This document shows positions 7,907 through 15,806 of a stretch of DNA of 64,000 nucleotides, piece after piece. The notes under the pieces were generated by a model. The model made no database searches and was not told where the DNA came from. It worked only from the letters and a program-made list of their open reading frames with translations. The DNA is from Paenibacillus sophorae (GTDB lineage: Bacteria; Bacillota; Bacilli; Paenibacillales; Paenibacillaceae), in contig NZ_CP076607.1 in the NCBI RefSeq assembly GCF_018966525.1, positions 1,302,001 through 1,366,000 on the forward strand. Reading direction: 5' to 3'. Position numbers and translations under genes: made by a program. Each line of letters opens with the position of its first letter. Positions within the stretch are counted from its first letter, which is position 1.

Positions 7907-8965
7907 TCAATGATGCCCAAGCCGGGCATCATTTTGTTCTAATACAATTTTACCGATTGTTTTTCCAGATTCAATTTTAGCATGGGCAAGTTTCAAGTTC
8001 GCAGCATTAATCGGCGATATTTTCTCTGTAACAGTGGTGCGAATTTTCCCTTCATCAACAAGTTCTGCTAACCGATTCAGCAAACGATGCTGTTCTTCGA
8101 TATCCTCTGTATTAAAAGTTGACCGTGTGAACATCGTCTCCCAAACAACCGTAACGCTCTTACTCTTCAATAAGCCCAGCGCAATTGGCGCTTCATTTTC
8201 CACGATGAGGCAGATTTTTCCCTGAGGAGCGATAACCTCTGTCATGTTGTTCCAGTGTTGATCCGTATTGTTCAGGCAAAAGATATAATCCACATGGTTG
8301 AAGCCGATCTTCTGCAACTGTGGAAGAAATGCCTCGTAATGATTGATCACAAAATTTACTCCTAACTCATTAACCCACTGAATCGATTCGGGTCTGGATG
8401 CCGTTCCGATTACAGTAAGTCCTGCTAGATTGGCGATCTGCACGGCGATTGATCCAACGCCCCCTGCGGCGCCTATAATCAGAATCGACTTGTTCCTGTT
8501 CGCTTCAGGATCCTGAGAAATGCCAAGCCTGTCAAAAAGACCTTCCCAAGCAGTAATCGTTGTTAGCGGCAATGATGCGGCATTTGCAAAATCCAGTGAT
8601 GCCGGCTTTCTCCCTACAATCCGTTCGTCCACTAAATGAAATTCGCTGTTGCATCCTGATCGAATGAGGCTTCCTGCATAAAATACCTCATCTCCCGGCT
8701 GAAAAAGTGTGCATTCCGGTCCGACTTGCTCGACAACGCCAGCTACATCCCAGCCGAGTACATAAGGAGGCTCTCCAACTTTATTATCGTAGGCGCGTAC
8801 AATTGGATCGGCTGGGTTTACAGAGATGGCTTTTACTTCAACCAAAATATCACGCCCTTTTGGGAAAGGCTTTGGTACTTCTATATCTAACAGACTTTCC
8901 GGATGTTCGATCGGCAGATACTTATAAAAACCGACTGCTCTCATCATTCTTGGCTTTTTACTCAA
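7907..8965 (-). CDS. Zinc-type alcohol dehydrogenase-like / quinone oxidoreductase family protein (paralogue)
   Basis: A paralogue of the protein at 2774-3817. It has the GroES-like block VEVKAISVNPADPIV, LGWDVAGVVEQVGPEC and the NADPH motif IIGAAGGVGSIAVQIANLAGL. An ATG exists at 8974, but it abuts AGAAGGG with no spacing. The TTG three codons later (8965) has correct spacing, and starting there aligns the N-terminus with the paralogue (M-S-K-K-P-R versus M-S-N-R-Q-K), so 352 residues are predicted. It is divergent from its own HxlR regulator. The role is likely NADPH-dependent reduction of quinones or enones. Confidence 0.83.
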   Translation of the reverse strand: MSKKPRMMRAVGFYKYLPIEHPESLLDIEVPKPFPKGRDILVEVKAISVNPADPIVRAYDNKVGEPPYVLGWDVAGVVEQVGPECTLFQPGDEVFYAGSLIRSGCNSEFHLVDERIVGRKPASLDFANAASLPLTTITAWEGLFDRLGISQDPEANRNKSILIIGAAGGVGSIAVQIANLAGLTVIGTASRPESIQWVNELGVNFVINHYEAFLPQLQKIGFNHVDYIFCLNNTDQHWNNMTEVIAPQGKICLIVENEAPIALGLLKSKSVTVVWETMFTRSTFNTEDIEEQHRLLNRLAELVDEGKIRTTVTEKISPINAANLKLAHAKIESGKTIGKIVLEQNDARLGHH

Positions 8966-9019
8966 ATCAATCATCCCTTCTTAATGTTGATTGCTCTTAG
9001 CGACTTCATTATATTAAAA

Positions 9020-9046
9020 TTAGTAACATTCAAAAAGTACGCAAAT
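9020..9046. promoter_or_regulatory. Putative HxlR operator (copy 2)
   Basis: A 27-base block matching the one at 3867-3893 at about 21 positions, including the shared run AAGTACGCA. It sits at the same place between the paralogous dehydrogenase and HxlR genes. Conservation of sequence and spacing in duplicated regions that are otherwise diverged suggests a functional operator. Confidence 0.6.
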
Positions 9047-9092
9047 AATCCATATTAAGTATCAGAAATAATACCTAGAAGGGATGTTCTGG

Positions 9093-9461
9093 ATGTTAAA
9101 TCCTCCAAGAAAAAAATGTCCGGTTGAAACAACCTTGGATGTTATCAGTGGAAAATGGAAGGGGGTCATTATCTATCACCTGTTGAGCGGGACAAAGCGG
9201 TTCAATGAACTTCGAAGGATTTACCCCCAAGTCACTCATCATACCCTTACACTGCAATTGAGAGACCTTGAACGAGAAGGTATCATTGAACGAAAGTCTT
9301 ATAATCAGGTACCCCCTAAGGTAGAGTACTCGTTAACAGAGTTTGGAAAAACACTGGAACCCATTATTTTATTAATGAAAGAGTGGGGAGATCAATACGA
9401 TGAAAGAGTAAGCCAAAGTCATCAAATGGAGATTAATGTGGATGAGCAATTGGATTCATGA
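9093..9461 (+). CDS. HxlR-family transcriptional regulator (paralogue)
   Basis: A winged-helix regulator of 122 residues, strongly similar to the one at 3942-4319 (CPVETTLDVISGKWKGVIIY, RFNELRRIYPQVT, VPPKVEYSLTEFGKTLEPI). An ATG at 9084 directly abuts the ribosome site AGAAGGG. ATG at 9093 has normal spacing and also restores the same distance to the shared operator as in the paralogue, so it is preferred. Cys9 is the conserved potentially redox-active cysteine. The divergent dehydrogenase is the likely target. Confidence 0.88.
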   Translation: MLNPPRKKCPVETTLDVISGKWKGVIIYHLLSGTKRFNELRRIYPQVTHHTLTLQLRDLEREGIIERKSYNQVPPKVEYSLTEFGKTLEPIILLMKEWGDQYDERVSQSHQMEINVDEQLDS

Positions 9462-9775
9462 GGAAATGTAAGGATTGGCTCGAGCGGCTCAGTTAATGGG
9501 CTGCTACGAGCCTTTTTGATATTTATTGGCATGCATGGCATGCGACAATATAACTCCATGCAGGTAATCCTCATCGGTTGATTTCAGATTATTTTTTATG
9601 GCCTCCGGCTGTGCCCTGGTTAATGATCGCGCGTGTGAAAACTAAAGAATACCATGTAAATATTTGAGAGTATTTGGAAAATTCCACAACAAACAGCGAA
9701 TATCTGCGTCTATAAATAAGTATGAAAGGGGGACCCAAATCGACATCTGTCGCACAAATCATTGAGAGGTGTATT
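9462..9775. other. Intergenic region before the amidase gene
   Basis: This 314-base gap begins with the terminator of the HxlR gene. The rest holds no gene that I can support. The stretch before the amidase is AT-rich and probably carries its promoter, which I could not place exactly. Confidence 0.4.
9477..9517 (+). terminator. Rho-independent terminator after HxlR gene
   Basis: The hairpin GGCTCG-AGC...GCTGCTACGAGCC is followed by TTTTT, just downstream of the second HxlR gene. Confidence 0.7.
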
Positions 9776-11332
9776 ATGAAAAAGCTCGTTATGGCTCTTG
9801 CCTGTATAACGTTTCTGTTTTTGTTTGCAAGTGTGAGCGTTGGACAGGCAAATGCAGATGCTGCCATTCGCCTTTACTTAGACAACAAATTGCTTCAGCC
9901 GGAAGTTCCACCCCGGTTGGTGGGGAACACTACAATGGTTCCATTGCGGATCGTGTCGGAGGAGCTTGGCGCAAAGGTGTCTTGGAGCCAGGCTGACAAG
10001 CAGATAACCGTGAAAAAAGACGAACTGGTGCTTCGGCTTTACATTAATAATACCAAAGCCTTTGTTAACGGAGATTCTTATCTATTGGAGACGGCTCCTT
10101 TGCTGGTAAAGGGAAATACGTTGATTCCGGTTCGTTTTGTCAGTGAAAATCTGGGACTGGAGGTTATCTGGGATAATTCAAATCGCTCTGTCAGTCTCAT
10201 CAATACAGGGGAAGTCGCCGTTTCGGGGAGCCTTCCTGATAAAGCGTCTTCGCTGGTTCATGCCGGATCAGCCCCGACGCCTGGCCTGTCAAGCTCTGCG
10301 GCTGCTTCCGCTAGTCCCGGTTCTCCCAAGCCGACTCCAAGCCCAAACACTGGAAATTTCTCCTCTCAGCCTTCGGAGACAATAAAGCCGGGAACCTCCT
10401 TTAGCCCTTCGCCATCGCCGGCAAATGACGGCATTACCGGGAATCTTCCGGTAGTCAACCGGATTGAACGGAGCGAAGACGGGCTGAAGATTGCGGCAGA
10501 GGGAGGCAGCATCAAACCTGGCATTAGTAACTTGTCCGATCCTGAGCGGCTTGTAATCGATGTTCCGGGAGCAACCCTGGGTCAAATGATGAATGGGGAG
10601 AACATGGTACAGAACGGAGAAATTCCTGTCAAGGATTCGTACATAAACAAGATCCGGTACAATCTCTTCCAGGGCAATCCTTCCGGCGTCAGGATCATAG
10701 TCGACCTGAAGCAAAAAGTACAGTACAATTTGCTGGAAAGCCAAGAATTGGGAGAATGGACATTACAATTAAGTCCAACGGATACAGATACGAAGCAGTA
10801 TCGGGTTGTTCTTGATGCTGGTCACGGGGGAACAGACCCAGGTAATACGTCGGTGGGAGGACGCTTCGAGAAGGAATTTAATCTTGCTATAGTTTTGAAG
10901 CTGGCCAAAGTTCTGGAGGAAGACTCCAATATTTCTGTCTTTTTGACCAGACAAGACGACACTGCTGTGAAACGGGCAGATCGTTCAACTTTTGCCAATA
11001 ATCTTAAAGCCGATATATTCATCTCTATTCACGGCAACAGTTATACGAAGCAGTCTGCTTCCGGAACGGAAACTTACTATACGCGAGATGACAGCAAGGA
11101 GCTGGCTGATGTGCTTCATCGGTATATTGTACCGGCTACCGGTTTCATTGACCGGAATGTACGCAAGTCGAACTTTCAGGTGACCAGGGAGACAGTTATG
11201 CCCGCGGTACTGTGTGAAATCGGTTTTATGTCCAACCCGCAGGAAGAGCGGACGATGTGGGATAAACAATTCCAATTGCGGGTGTCTGAAGCCATAGCAT
11301 CCGGTATTAAAGAATATCTGCAGGTTCCATAA
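9776..11332 (+). CDS. N-acetylmuramoyl-L-alanine amidase with stalk and AMIN domains
   Basis: A secreted cell-wall hydrolase of 518 residues; ATG 9776 follows GAGAGG and starts a signal peptide ending near ANADA. Residues about 30-140 form copper-amine-oxidase-N-type stalk repeats (two TLIPVRFVSE-type blocks). Residues 160-225 are a Ser/Pro/Ala linker, 230-335 an AMIN domain that targets the envelope, and 340-518 an Amidase_3 zinc hydrolase. Zinc ligands and catalytic residues are seen in LDAGHGGTDPG, the FEKEFNL glutamate, SIHGNS and CEIGFMSN. It should cleave the amide bond between MurNAc and L-alanine. A GerMN lipoprotein follows 13 bases later, suggesting an operon. Confidence 0.92.
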   Translation: MKKLVMALACITFLFLFASVSVGQANADAAIRLYLDNKLLQPEVPPRLVGNTTMVPLRIVSEELGAKVSWSQADKQITVKKDELVLRLYINNTKAFVNGDSYLLETAPLLVKGNTLIPVRFVSENLGLEVIWDNSNRSVSLINTGEVAVSGSLPDKASSLVHAGSAPTPGLSSSAAASASPGSPKPTPSPNTGNFSSQPSETIKPGTSFSPSPSPANDGITGNLPVVNRIERSEDGLKIAAEGGSIKPGISNLSDPERLVIDVPGATLGQMMNGENMVQNGEIPVKDSYINKIRYNLFQGNPSGVRIIVDLKQKVQYNLLESQELGEWTLQLSPTDTDTKQYRVVLDAGHGGTDPGNTSVGGRFEKEFNLAIVLKLAKVLEEDSNISVFLTRQDDTAVKRADRSTFANNLKADIFISIHGNSYTKQSASGTETYYTRDDSKELADVLHRYIVPATGFIDRNVRKSNFQVTRETVMPAVLCEIGFMSNPQEERTMWDKQFQLRVSEAIASGIKEYLQVP

Positions 11333-11345
11333 GGAGGGGTTCACA

Positions 11346-11903
11346 ATGCGTATAATTAAAACCATTGTGCTGTGCTTCGCCATTGGTTTGACCTTAAGCA
11401 TAGCGGGTTGTGGGGATAGAAAAAACGGTACTGGCGGTTCTCACGATCCGGTAGTTTCTTCTCCCGCTACGGCGGATCCTGCGGCTTCCCCCACTGAAGC
11501 TGCTGAGAAGGAAGAAGCGATTGCAACGTATTACGGGAACGCTGATGCGACTGGTCTCGTCCAAAAGGAAACGGTTATTCGTTATTCCAGGGAAACGGAT
11601 AAATATCTGGCTGCTTTGAATGCTCTTAAAACAAGCCCGGAGGATAAGGTTGTTTCGTTATGCGCTAACACTACCTTCCTGTCTGCCGAACTGGACTCCG
11701 GCAAATTGACTGTTGATTTGCACTTGCCGGACGAGGATCGGATGGGGGCTTCCGGAGAAGAATTGTTGCTGAAAGCTTTGCGTAATACATTGTTCCAATT
11801 TAAAGAGGTGGAAACCTTTGAGGTACTGGTGGATGGACAAAAAGTTGAATCACTGATGGGGCATTATGATTTACCTTCTCCGTTTACACGCAGCGAGAAT
11901 TAA
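11346..11903 (+). CDS. GerMN-domain lipoprotein
   Basis: A 185-residue exported protein with a lipoprotein signal (lipobox SIAGC), a low-complexity Ser/Pro/Ala linker and a GerMN domain from about residue 60 (ATGLVQKETVIRY, LNALKTSPEDKVVSL, LSAELDSGKLTVDLH). GerMN domains occur in germination and sporulation lipoproteins and next to amidases. The gene lies directly behind the amidase with an AAGGAGG site, so the two probably act together on spore or cell-wall peptidoglycan. Confidence 0.85.
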   Translation: MRIIKTIVLCFAIGLTLSIAGCGDRKNGTGGSHDPVVSSPATADPAASPTEAAEKEEAIATYYGNADATGLVQKETVIRYSRETDKYLAALNALKTSPEDKVVSLCANTTFLSAELDSGKLTVDLHLPDEDRMGASGEELLLKALRNTLFQFKEVETFEVLVDGQKVESLMGHYDLPSPFTRSEN

Positions 11904-11923
11904 AAGGAAATCCATTAAAGCGC

Positions 11924-11966
11924 AAAAGAACGTCCCTATGGCAAAAGGCCCGGGGACGTTCTTTTT
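11924..11966 (+). terminator. Rho-independent terminator after GerMN gene
   Basis: GAACGTCCC pairs with GGGACGTTC, followed by TTTTT. The A-run on the left side allows it to work for the convergent minus-strand gene too. Confidence 0.85.
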
Positions 11967-12021
11967 GTCAACCCGATTTATCTATTGATTCAGCAGGTTC
12001 TTGGTCCTGAGAGCTTTTCAC

Positions 12022-12588
12022 TTAAGCCTTCAGCACATCATGATCCACATATCTCGCGCCGTTCAGCTCGCTGATGACGTTAATCGCTACCTTCGCGCCG
12101 TCGCCCGCCGTAATGACGGCATGCACGCTAACTCCGGCAACGGTGCCTGCGGCCCAGATGCCTTCAACGTTGGTCTTGCCGGAAGCGTCCACGGCGACAA
12201 CGGTCTTGATTCTCGGCTCCGTGCCGTCCTTCGTTTCGACGCCCGCTTTGGCGGCAAGATCCGTCAGCACGCCGGTAGCCAGAATGACATGCTTGGCCTC
12301 ATAGGTCGCGCCGCTATCGGTTTCAATAGCAAAGCCGTCTCCACTTTTGCTGATAGAGACCGCCTGTCCCGCGATCAGCTCCGCTCCGAACTTCACCGCC
12401 TGCTTGTGCCCGGTCTCCACGAGGTCGGGCCCGCCAATCTCGGAAATACCGTAATAATTCTCATACCAGCCTCTGCGGGTCATCCCTTTGTCATTGTCGA
12501 TAAGCAGCGTTTTCTTGCCAGCCTTGGCGGCGAACAGCGCAGCGCTTGCGCCGGCAGGACCGGCTCCGATTACAGCGATATCGTACAT
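12022..12588 (-). CDS. Short thioredoxin-reductase-like flavoprotein
   Basis: A 188-residue protein with the FAD-binding GxGxxG motif (DIAVIGAGPAGASAALFAAKAG) and the C-terminal FAD motif (NVEGIWAAGTVAG) of the thioredoxin reductase family. It is only about 60% of the usual length. The inserted NADPH domain with its second Rossmann motif and the CxxC redox pair are both missing, and the N- and C-terminal FAD halves are joined directly. It may be a stand-alone flavoprotein fed by a partner protein; its substrate is unknown. A tandem-repeat leader precedes it on the minus strand. Confidence 0.78.
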   Translation of the reverse strand: MYDIAVIGAGPAGASAALFAAKAGKKTLLIDNDKGMTRRGWYENYYGISEIGGPDLVETGHKQAVKFGAELIAGQAVSISKSGDGFAIETDSGATYEAKHVILATGVLTDLAAKAGVETKDGTEPRIKTVVAVDASGKTNVEGIWAAGTVAGVSVHAVITAGDGAKVAINVISELNGARYVDHDVLKA

Positions 12589-12595
12589 ATGATTA

Positions 12596-12613
12596 CCTCC
12601 TAAAAGTTTTGCG
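12596..12613 (-). repeat. Ribosome-site leader repeat (copy 1)
   Basis: On the minus strand CGCAAAACTTTTAGGAGG lies immediately before the flavoprotein start. The identical 18 bases precede the hydrolase gene at 43671-43688. The core GCAAAACT also recurs in the adjoining 66-bp tandem repeat. Confidence 0.6.
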
Positions 12614-12789
12614 GGGCATAAGCTCCTTGAAATGGCAACGCAGCAAAACTCGCATCGAAAGCATAGGCTAAGTTTTGCGGAGCATAGGCTCCTCGAAATG
12701 GCAACGCAGCAAAACTCGCATCGAAAGCATAGGCTAAGTTTTGCGGAGCATAGGCTCCTCGAAATGGCAACGCAGCAAAACTCGCTTCG
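12605..12789. repeat. 66-bp tandem repeat, about 2.8 copies
   Basis: Units begin at 12605, 12671 and 12737 with a period of exactly 66 bases; the second and third are nearly identical. Each contains the inverted pair AGTTTTGC / GCAAAACT around an inner hairpin GGAGC-ATAG-GCTCC, so the transcript would form a row of similar stem-loops. On the minus strand it is the 5' leader of the flavoprotein gene. An open frame across it on the plus strand is a by-product of the 66-base period. Confidence 0.85.
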
Positions 12790-12818
12790 TATCTATGTCG
12801 CTTCTATTATATCGTTAG

Positions 12819-14489
12819 TTACTGGTTCTTTGCCAATGCCTGCAGGCAGGGCAGGATCACCCGGAAGGTCGTTCCTTTACCAGGTGCGCTGGTAACGCCG
12901 ATTTCTCCGCCATGCGCCTCAGCTATCGATTTCGATATGGACAATCCGAGCCCCGAGCCGCCGTACCTGCGGGCACGGGAAGGGTCACTGCGGTAAAATC
13001 GGTCGAACACATGGGGGATATGCTCCGCAGGGATACCGATTCCGTTATCCCGCACGGTCAGCTCCGCACGGGAGCCGATAGGCTGCAGGGAGACGGTCAC
13101 TTTGCCTGTCTTGGGGTCGGTATACTGCACTGCGTTCTGGAACAGATTCAAAACCACCTGCTTGATCTTGTCAGGATCATACATACCGCTTATGCCGCAG
13201 GAGATATCGAAGACGAGCTCGCGGTCTCCGGCAAGCATCTCTAGCTGTGGACGCAACTCGCAAATCACTTCGTCCAATCGAAGCTCTTTGGCATGAAGCT
13301 GCGGAGCGCCGTCCATCCGGGACAGCAGCAGCAGGTCCTCCACCAGCTTGTTGATTCGCTTCGATTCGCCGTGCATGCTGTTTAGCGCATGATACAGCTG
13401 GTCCTTGTTATCTGCGGCTCCCCGCAGCAGCACCTCCAGAAATCCGTGAATGGAGGTCAGCGGCGTCCGAAGCTCATGAGAAGCGTCAGCCGCAAATCTG
13501 CGCATCTGCTCCTTGGCTTCCCGCTCGCTCTGAAATGATGTCTCAAGCCGCTCCAGCATGGCATTGAAGGAATGGGACAGCTGGTCGATTTCGGTCTGGC
13601 CCTGCGAGGCCAGGAACCGGACATCGAGATTTCCGGCGTCGATCACCTGGGCGGTCCTGCCCATATTGGACAGCGGCCCGAGTGTCCTGCGGAGTGCGGG
13701 CAGATACAAGAGAGAGCCGCCCAGCAGAGCCGCCGCGGACAGAGCGGCATAAATCAACAGCTGACGCATAATAACGTCGCGCAGCGAAGCCGTATCCATT
13801 GTCATTTGCAGGACGCCTGTCGGATGAAAAGGGCGGCCGAGAATCATGAACACGGCCAGATGCTCGGTTCCGTCCTCTGCGGTCAGGAGCTTGTAATCGC
13901 GAGTCACTCTATACACGGGATGCGCAAGCAGCTGATTATATTCTTCATCGGTCATCCGGGGAGCGGACGCTTCGTCCGCTGTTTCCGCCTGCAGATCGGT
14001 GAAGGTGCCGTCTGAACGATAAAGGGCGATCATAGTATGGGCATCCAGCAGCAGAGGGCGCCGTCCTTCGCCCCAAATGACGCCCGGACCGCCTTCGCCG
14101 GTGGGGCCGCTGGCCTGGCCTGATGCTGCGCTGCCGCTCTCTGAGACGGCGCCGGGGGACTCCGGACTTTCGCCTCCGGGATCTGTGCCGCTGCTTCCTG
14201 GATCTGTTCCTGCTTGCGGGCCTTCCGCAACGGCTCCCGGGAACGGAGCAGCAATGTTCGCTTCGCGGTCTTCCGCAAGCTCGGAATAGAACTCGCGTGG
14301 CACCGACCTGATCTGCGCTTGCATGGCTTCCGCCCTGCTGGCATAGAGGAAGTTCCGCATTAACACATATTGGAGCACGCCGATGAGCAGAAGCAGCCCT
14401 GACAGAATCAGCAGCGAGATGGCGAGCAGCCGCCCCCGGAGCGAGCGCGGAGGATGCAGCCGCCTCCGGAAGAAGGGCAAGCTAATCAT
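12819..14489 (-). CDS. Sensor histidine kinase
   Basis: A 556-residue membrane kinase. There is a transmembrane helix at about 20-42, an extracytoplasmic sensor region to about 243 that includes a Gly/Ser/Pro/Glu-rich stretch at about 85-140, and a second helix at 244-264. HAMP (265-320) follows, then the HisKA box FAADASHELRTPLTSIHGF with phospho-accepting His338, and an ATPase domain with DNGIGIPAEHIPHVFDRF and GGSGLGLSI. It overlaps the response-regulator gene by four bases (ATGA), so the two form a two-component system. The signal is unknown. Confidence 0.92.
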   Translation of the reverse strand: MISLPFFRRRLHPPRSLRGRLLAISLLILSGLLLLIGVLQYVLMRNFLYASRAEAMQAQIRSVPREFYSELAEDREANIAAPFPGAVAEGPQAGTDPGSSGTDPGGESPESPGAVSESGSAASGQASGPTGEGGPGVIWGEGRRPLLLDAHTMIALYRSDGTFTDLQAETADEASAPRMTDEEYNQLLAHPVYRVTRDYKLLTAEDGTEHLAVFMILGRPFHPTGVLQMTMDTASLRDVIMRQLLIYAALSAAALLGGSLLYLPALRRTLGPLSNMGRTAQVIDAGNLDVRFLASQGQTEIDQLSHSFNAMLERLETSFQSEREAKEQMRRFAADASHELRTPLTSIHGFLEVLLRGAADNKDQLYHALNSMHGESKRINKLVEDLLLLSRMDGAPQLHAKELRLDEVICELRPQLEMLAGDRELVFDISCGISGMYDPDKIKQVVLNLFQNAVQYTDPKTGKVTVSLQPIGSRAELTVRDNGIGIPAEHIPHVFDRFYRSDPSRARRYGGSGLGLSISKSIAEAHGGEIGVTSAPGKGTTFRVILPCLQALAKNQ

Positions 14490-15172
14490 ATCAGATCCAC
14501 CCGGTAGCCCGCGCCGCGCAGCGTGCGTATGATGCGGTGCTCTTTATCGCCCAGCTTCTCCCGCAGAGAACGGATGTATACTTCCACGATATTCTCTTCT
14601 CCCCCGAAGTCGTATCCCCAGACTTTATCAAGGATCATGGGCTTGCTCAGCACAAGCCCGTGATTGATGACCATGTGCTGCAGCAGCTCGTATTCCGTTG
14701 GAGACAGCTCAAGGACCGTCTCCTTGAAGCGGATCTCCTTTCTCCGGTTGTCGATGACGAAGGGGCCGCAGCGCACTTCGCCGAGCAGCCCTGGGAACTG
14801 GTTGCGCAGACGCGCCTGAATCCGCGCCAGCAGCTCGTCGAAGCTGAAGGGCTTAACCATATAATCGTCGGCCCCGATAGACAGGCCTTTGACGCGATCA
14901 TCGATCTCATCCTTGGCCGTCAGCATAATCACGGCGACTTCCGCCTCCTCGTTCCTGAGATGCCGGCATACATCGAAGCCATTCATGCCGGGCATCATAA
15001 TATCGAGTATGGCTACATGGGGTTTAAATTCGTTGGCAACCGCCAGGGCGGATAATCCGTCCGGCGCCGTTCTTACATCAAATCCTTCGTTAATGAGGCC
15101 CAGCTCAAGAAACTGGAGGATGTGAGGCTCATCGTCCACCAGCAGCAGACGGACACCTTGGTGCGCTTTCAT
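14486..15172 (-). CDS. OmpR-family response regulator
   Basis: A 228-residue regulator. A longer frame starts at 15268, but ATG at 15172 follows GGAGGG and opens directly into the receiver domain (VRLLLVDDEPHILQFLELG). The phospho-acceptor aspartate lies in PHVAILDIMMPGMNGFD, with the conserved Thr/Lys pair in VIMLTAKDE. The C-terminal winged helix ends with SLREKLGDKEHRIIRTLRGAGYR. It is the first gene of the pair with the kinase at 12819-14489. Confidence 0.94.
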   Translation of the reverse strand: MKAHQGVRLLLVDDEPHILQFLELGLINEGFDVRTAPDGLSALAVANEFKPHVAILDIMMPGMNGFDVCRHLRNEEAEVAVIMLTAKDEIDDRVKGLSIGADDYMVKPFSFDELLARIQARLRNQFPGLLGEVRCGPFVIDNRRKEIRFKETVLELSPTEYELLQHMVINHGLVLSKPMILDKVWGYDFGGEENIVEVYIRSLREKLGDKEHRIIRTLRGAGYRVDLI

Positions 15173-15217
15173 GGCTATCCCTCCATGCCATATATTTAAC
15201 ATGCTATTTTTATGAGT

Positions 15218-15279
15218 TTCGGGGTCCCCGCAAAGTAATTGGAATAAGCTGCGAAGGTTAGGCTTCACTTTGTGGGGCT
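15218..15279. repeat. Dispersed palindromic repeat, copy A
   Basis: Its ends, CCCCGCAAAGT and ACTTTGTGGGG, can pair, enclosing about 30 bases with AATTGGAATAAGCT. A close copy lies at 41328-41389 and a degenerate one at 55977-56023. Confidence 0.65.
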
Positions 15280-15521
15280 CGTTATATTATGCCATAGGAA
15301 CTTGAACGTTTGCTGAAAATTACCTTACATATTTGATCCGCAAAAATCTTTCACAGGCCCTCAAATTGGTTAATATTAAGTATGTAAGAAATTTTCGTTC
15401 TTCATCCCGTATGCCGATAGAACGGTTGATAAGGAAACGATTACAAAAAAAGGGGTGGCGACGAGAAGGGATGGCGGAAAGCCGCGGTGCTCCAACTATT
15501 TTTTTTATTTGGGAAAGGGTT

Positions 15522-15550
15522 TTGACGAAGGGTATCGAACACTTTACAAT
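15522..15550 (+). promoter_or_regulatory. Sigma-A promoter of the glg operon
   Basis: TTGACG, a 17-base spacer and TACAAT make a near-consensus vegetative promoter about 255 bases upstream of glgC. No other gene lies between them. Confidence 0.65.
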
Positions 15551-15806
15551 AAGGATATAGAGCCGGAACCGAAGTGTTCCCCGTTTAGCTCCGGCTATTG
15601 TCCGATCCATTCCAGCCTTCCCCGTTTTCAAGACTTTTTCAAGCTTCCTACTCTAATCAAAAAGTTCAGAATACCCGGTTTAAAATGTCCTGTCATCCCG
15701 TATTATTCATTAAGAGCGTTTTTACACGCTGTCTTTGCTACGCACCAATCATTTTATCTTATTTATGGAAGAAGCTTTACTACCCCATGTCAAGGAGGCT
15801 TTTCCA

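Larger units (their letters stand above)
15173..15806. other. Long intergenic region between response regulator and glgC
   Basis: A 634-base gap. It holds a dispersed palindromic repeat (15218-15279), AT-rich sequence, and a strong sigma-A promoter at 15522-15550. The last 250 bases would be the glgC leader, in which AGCCGGA (near 15561) pairs with TCCGGCT (near 15591) around an inner GGAAC/GTTCC stem. That hairpin has no T-run and is not a terminator. No riboswitch class was recognised. Confidence 0.5.

Noticed and set aside
12605..12789. Tandem repeats as a possible CRISPR array
   Set aside because: The units are contiguous with no variable spacers between them.
12632..12895. An 87-codon repetitive ORF (22-residue repeats)
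   Set aside because: It arises because the tandem unit is 66 bases, a multiple of three. It runs antisense into the kinase gene and lacks a ribosome site.
15550..15806. Riboswitch or terminator in the glgC leader
   Set aside because: The hairpin there has no T-run and matches no riboswitch class I know, so only a leader with structure is claimed.
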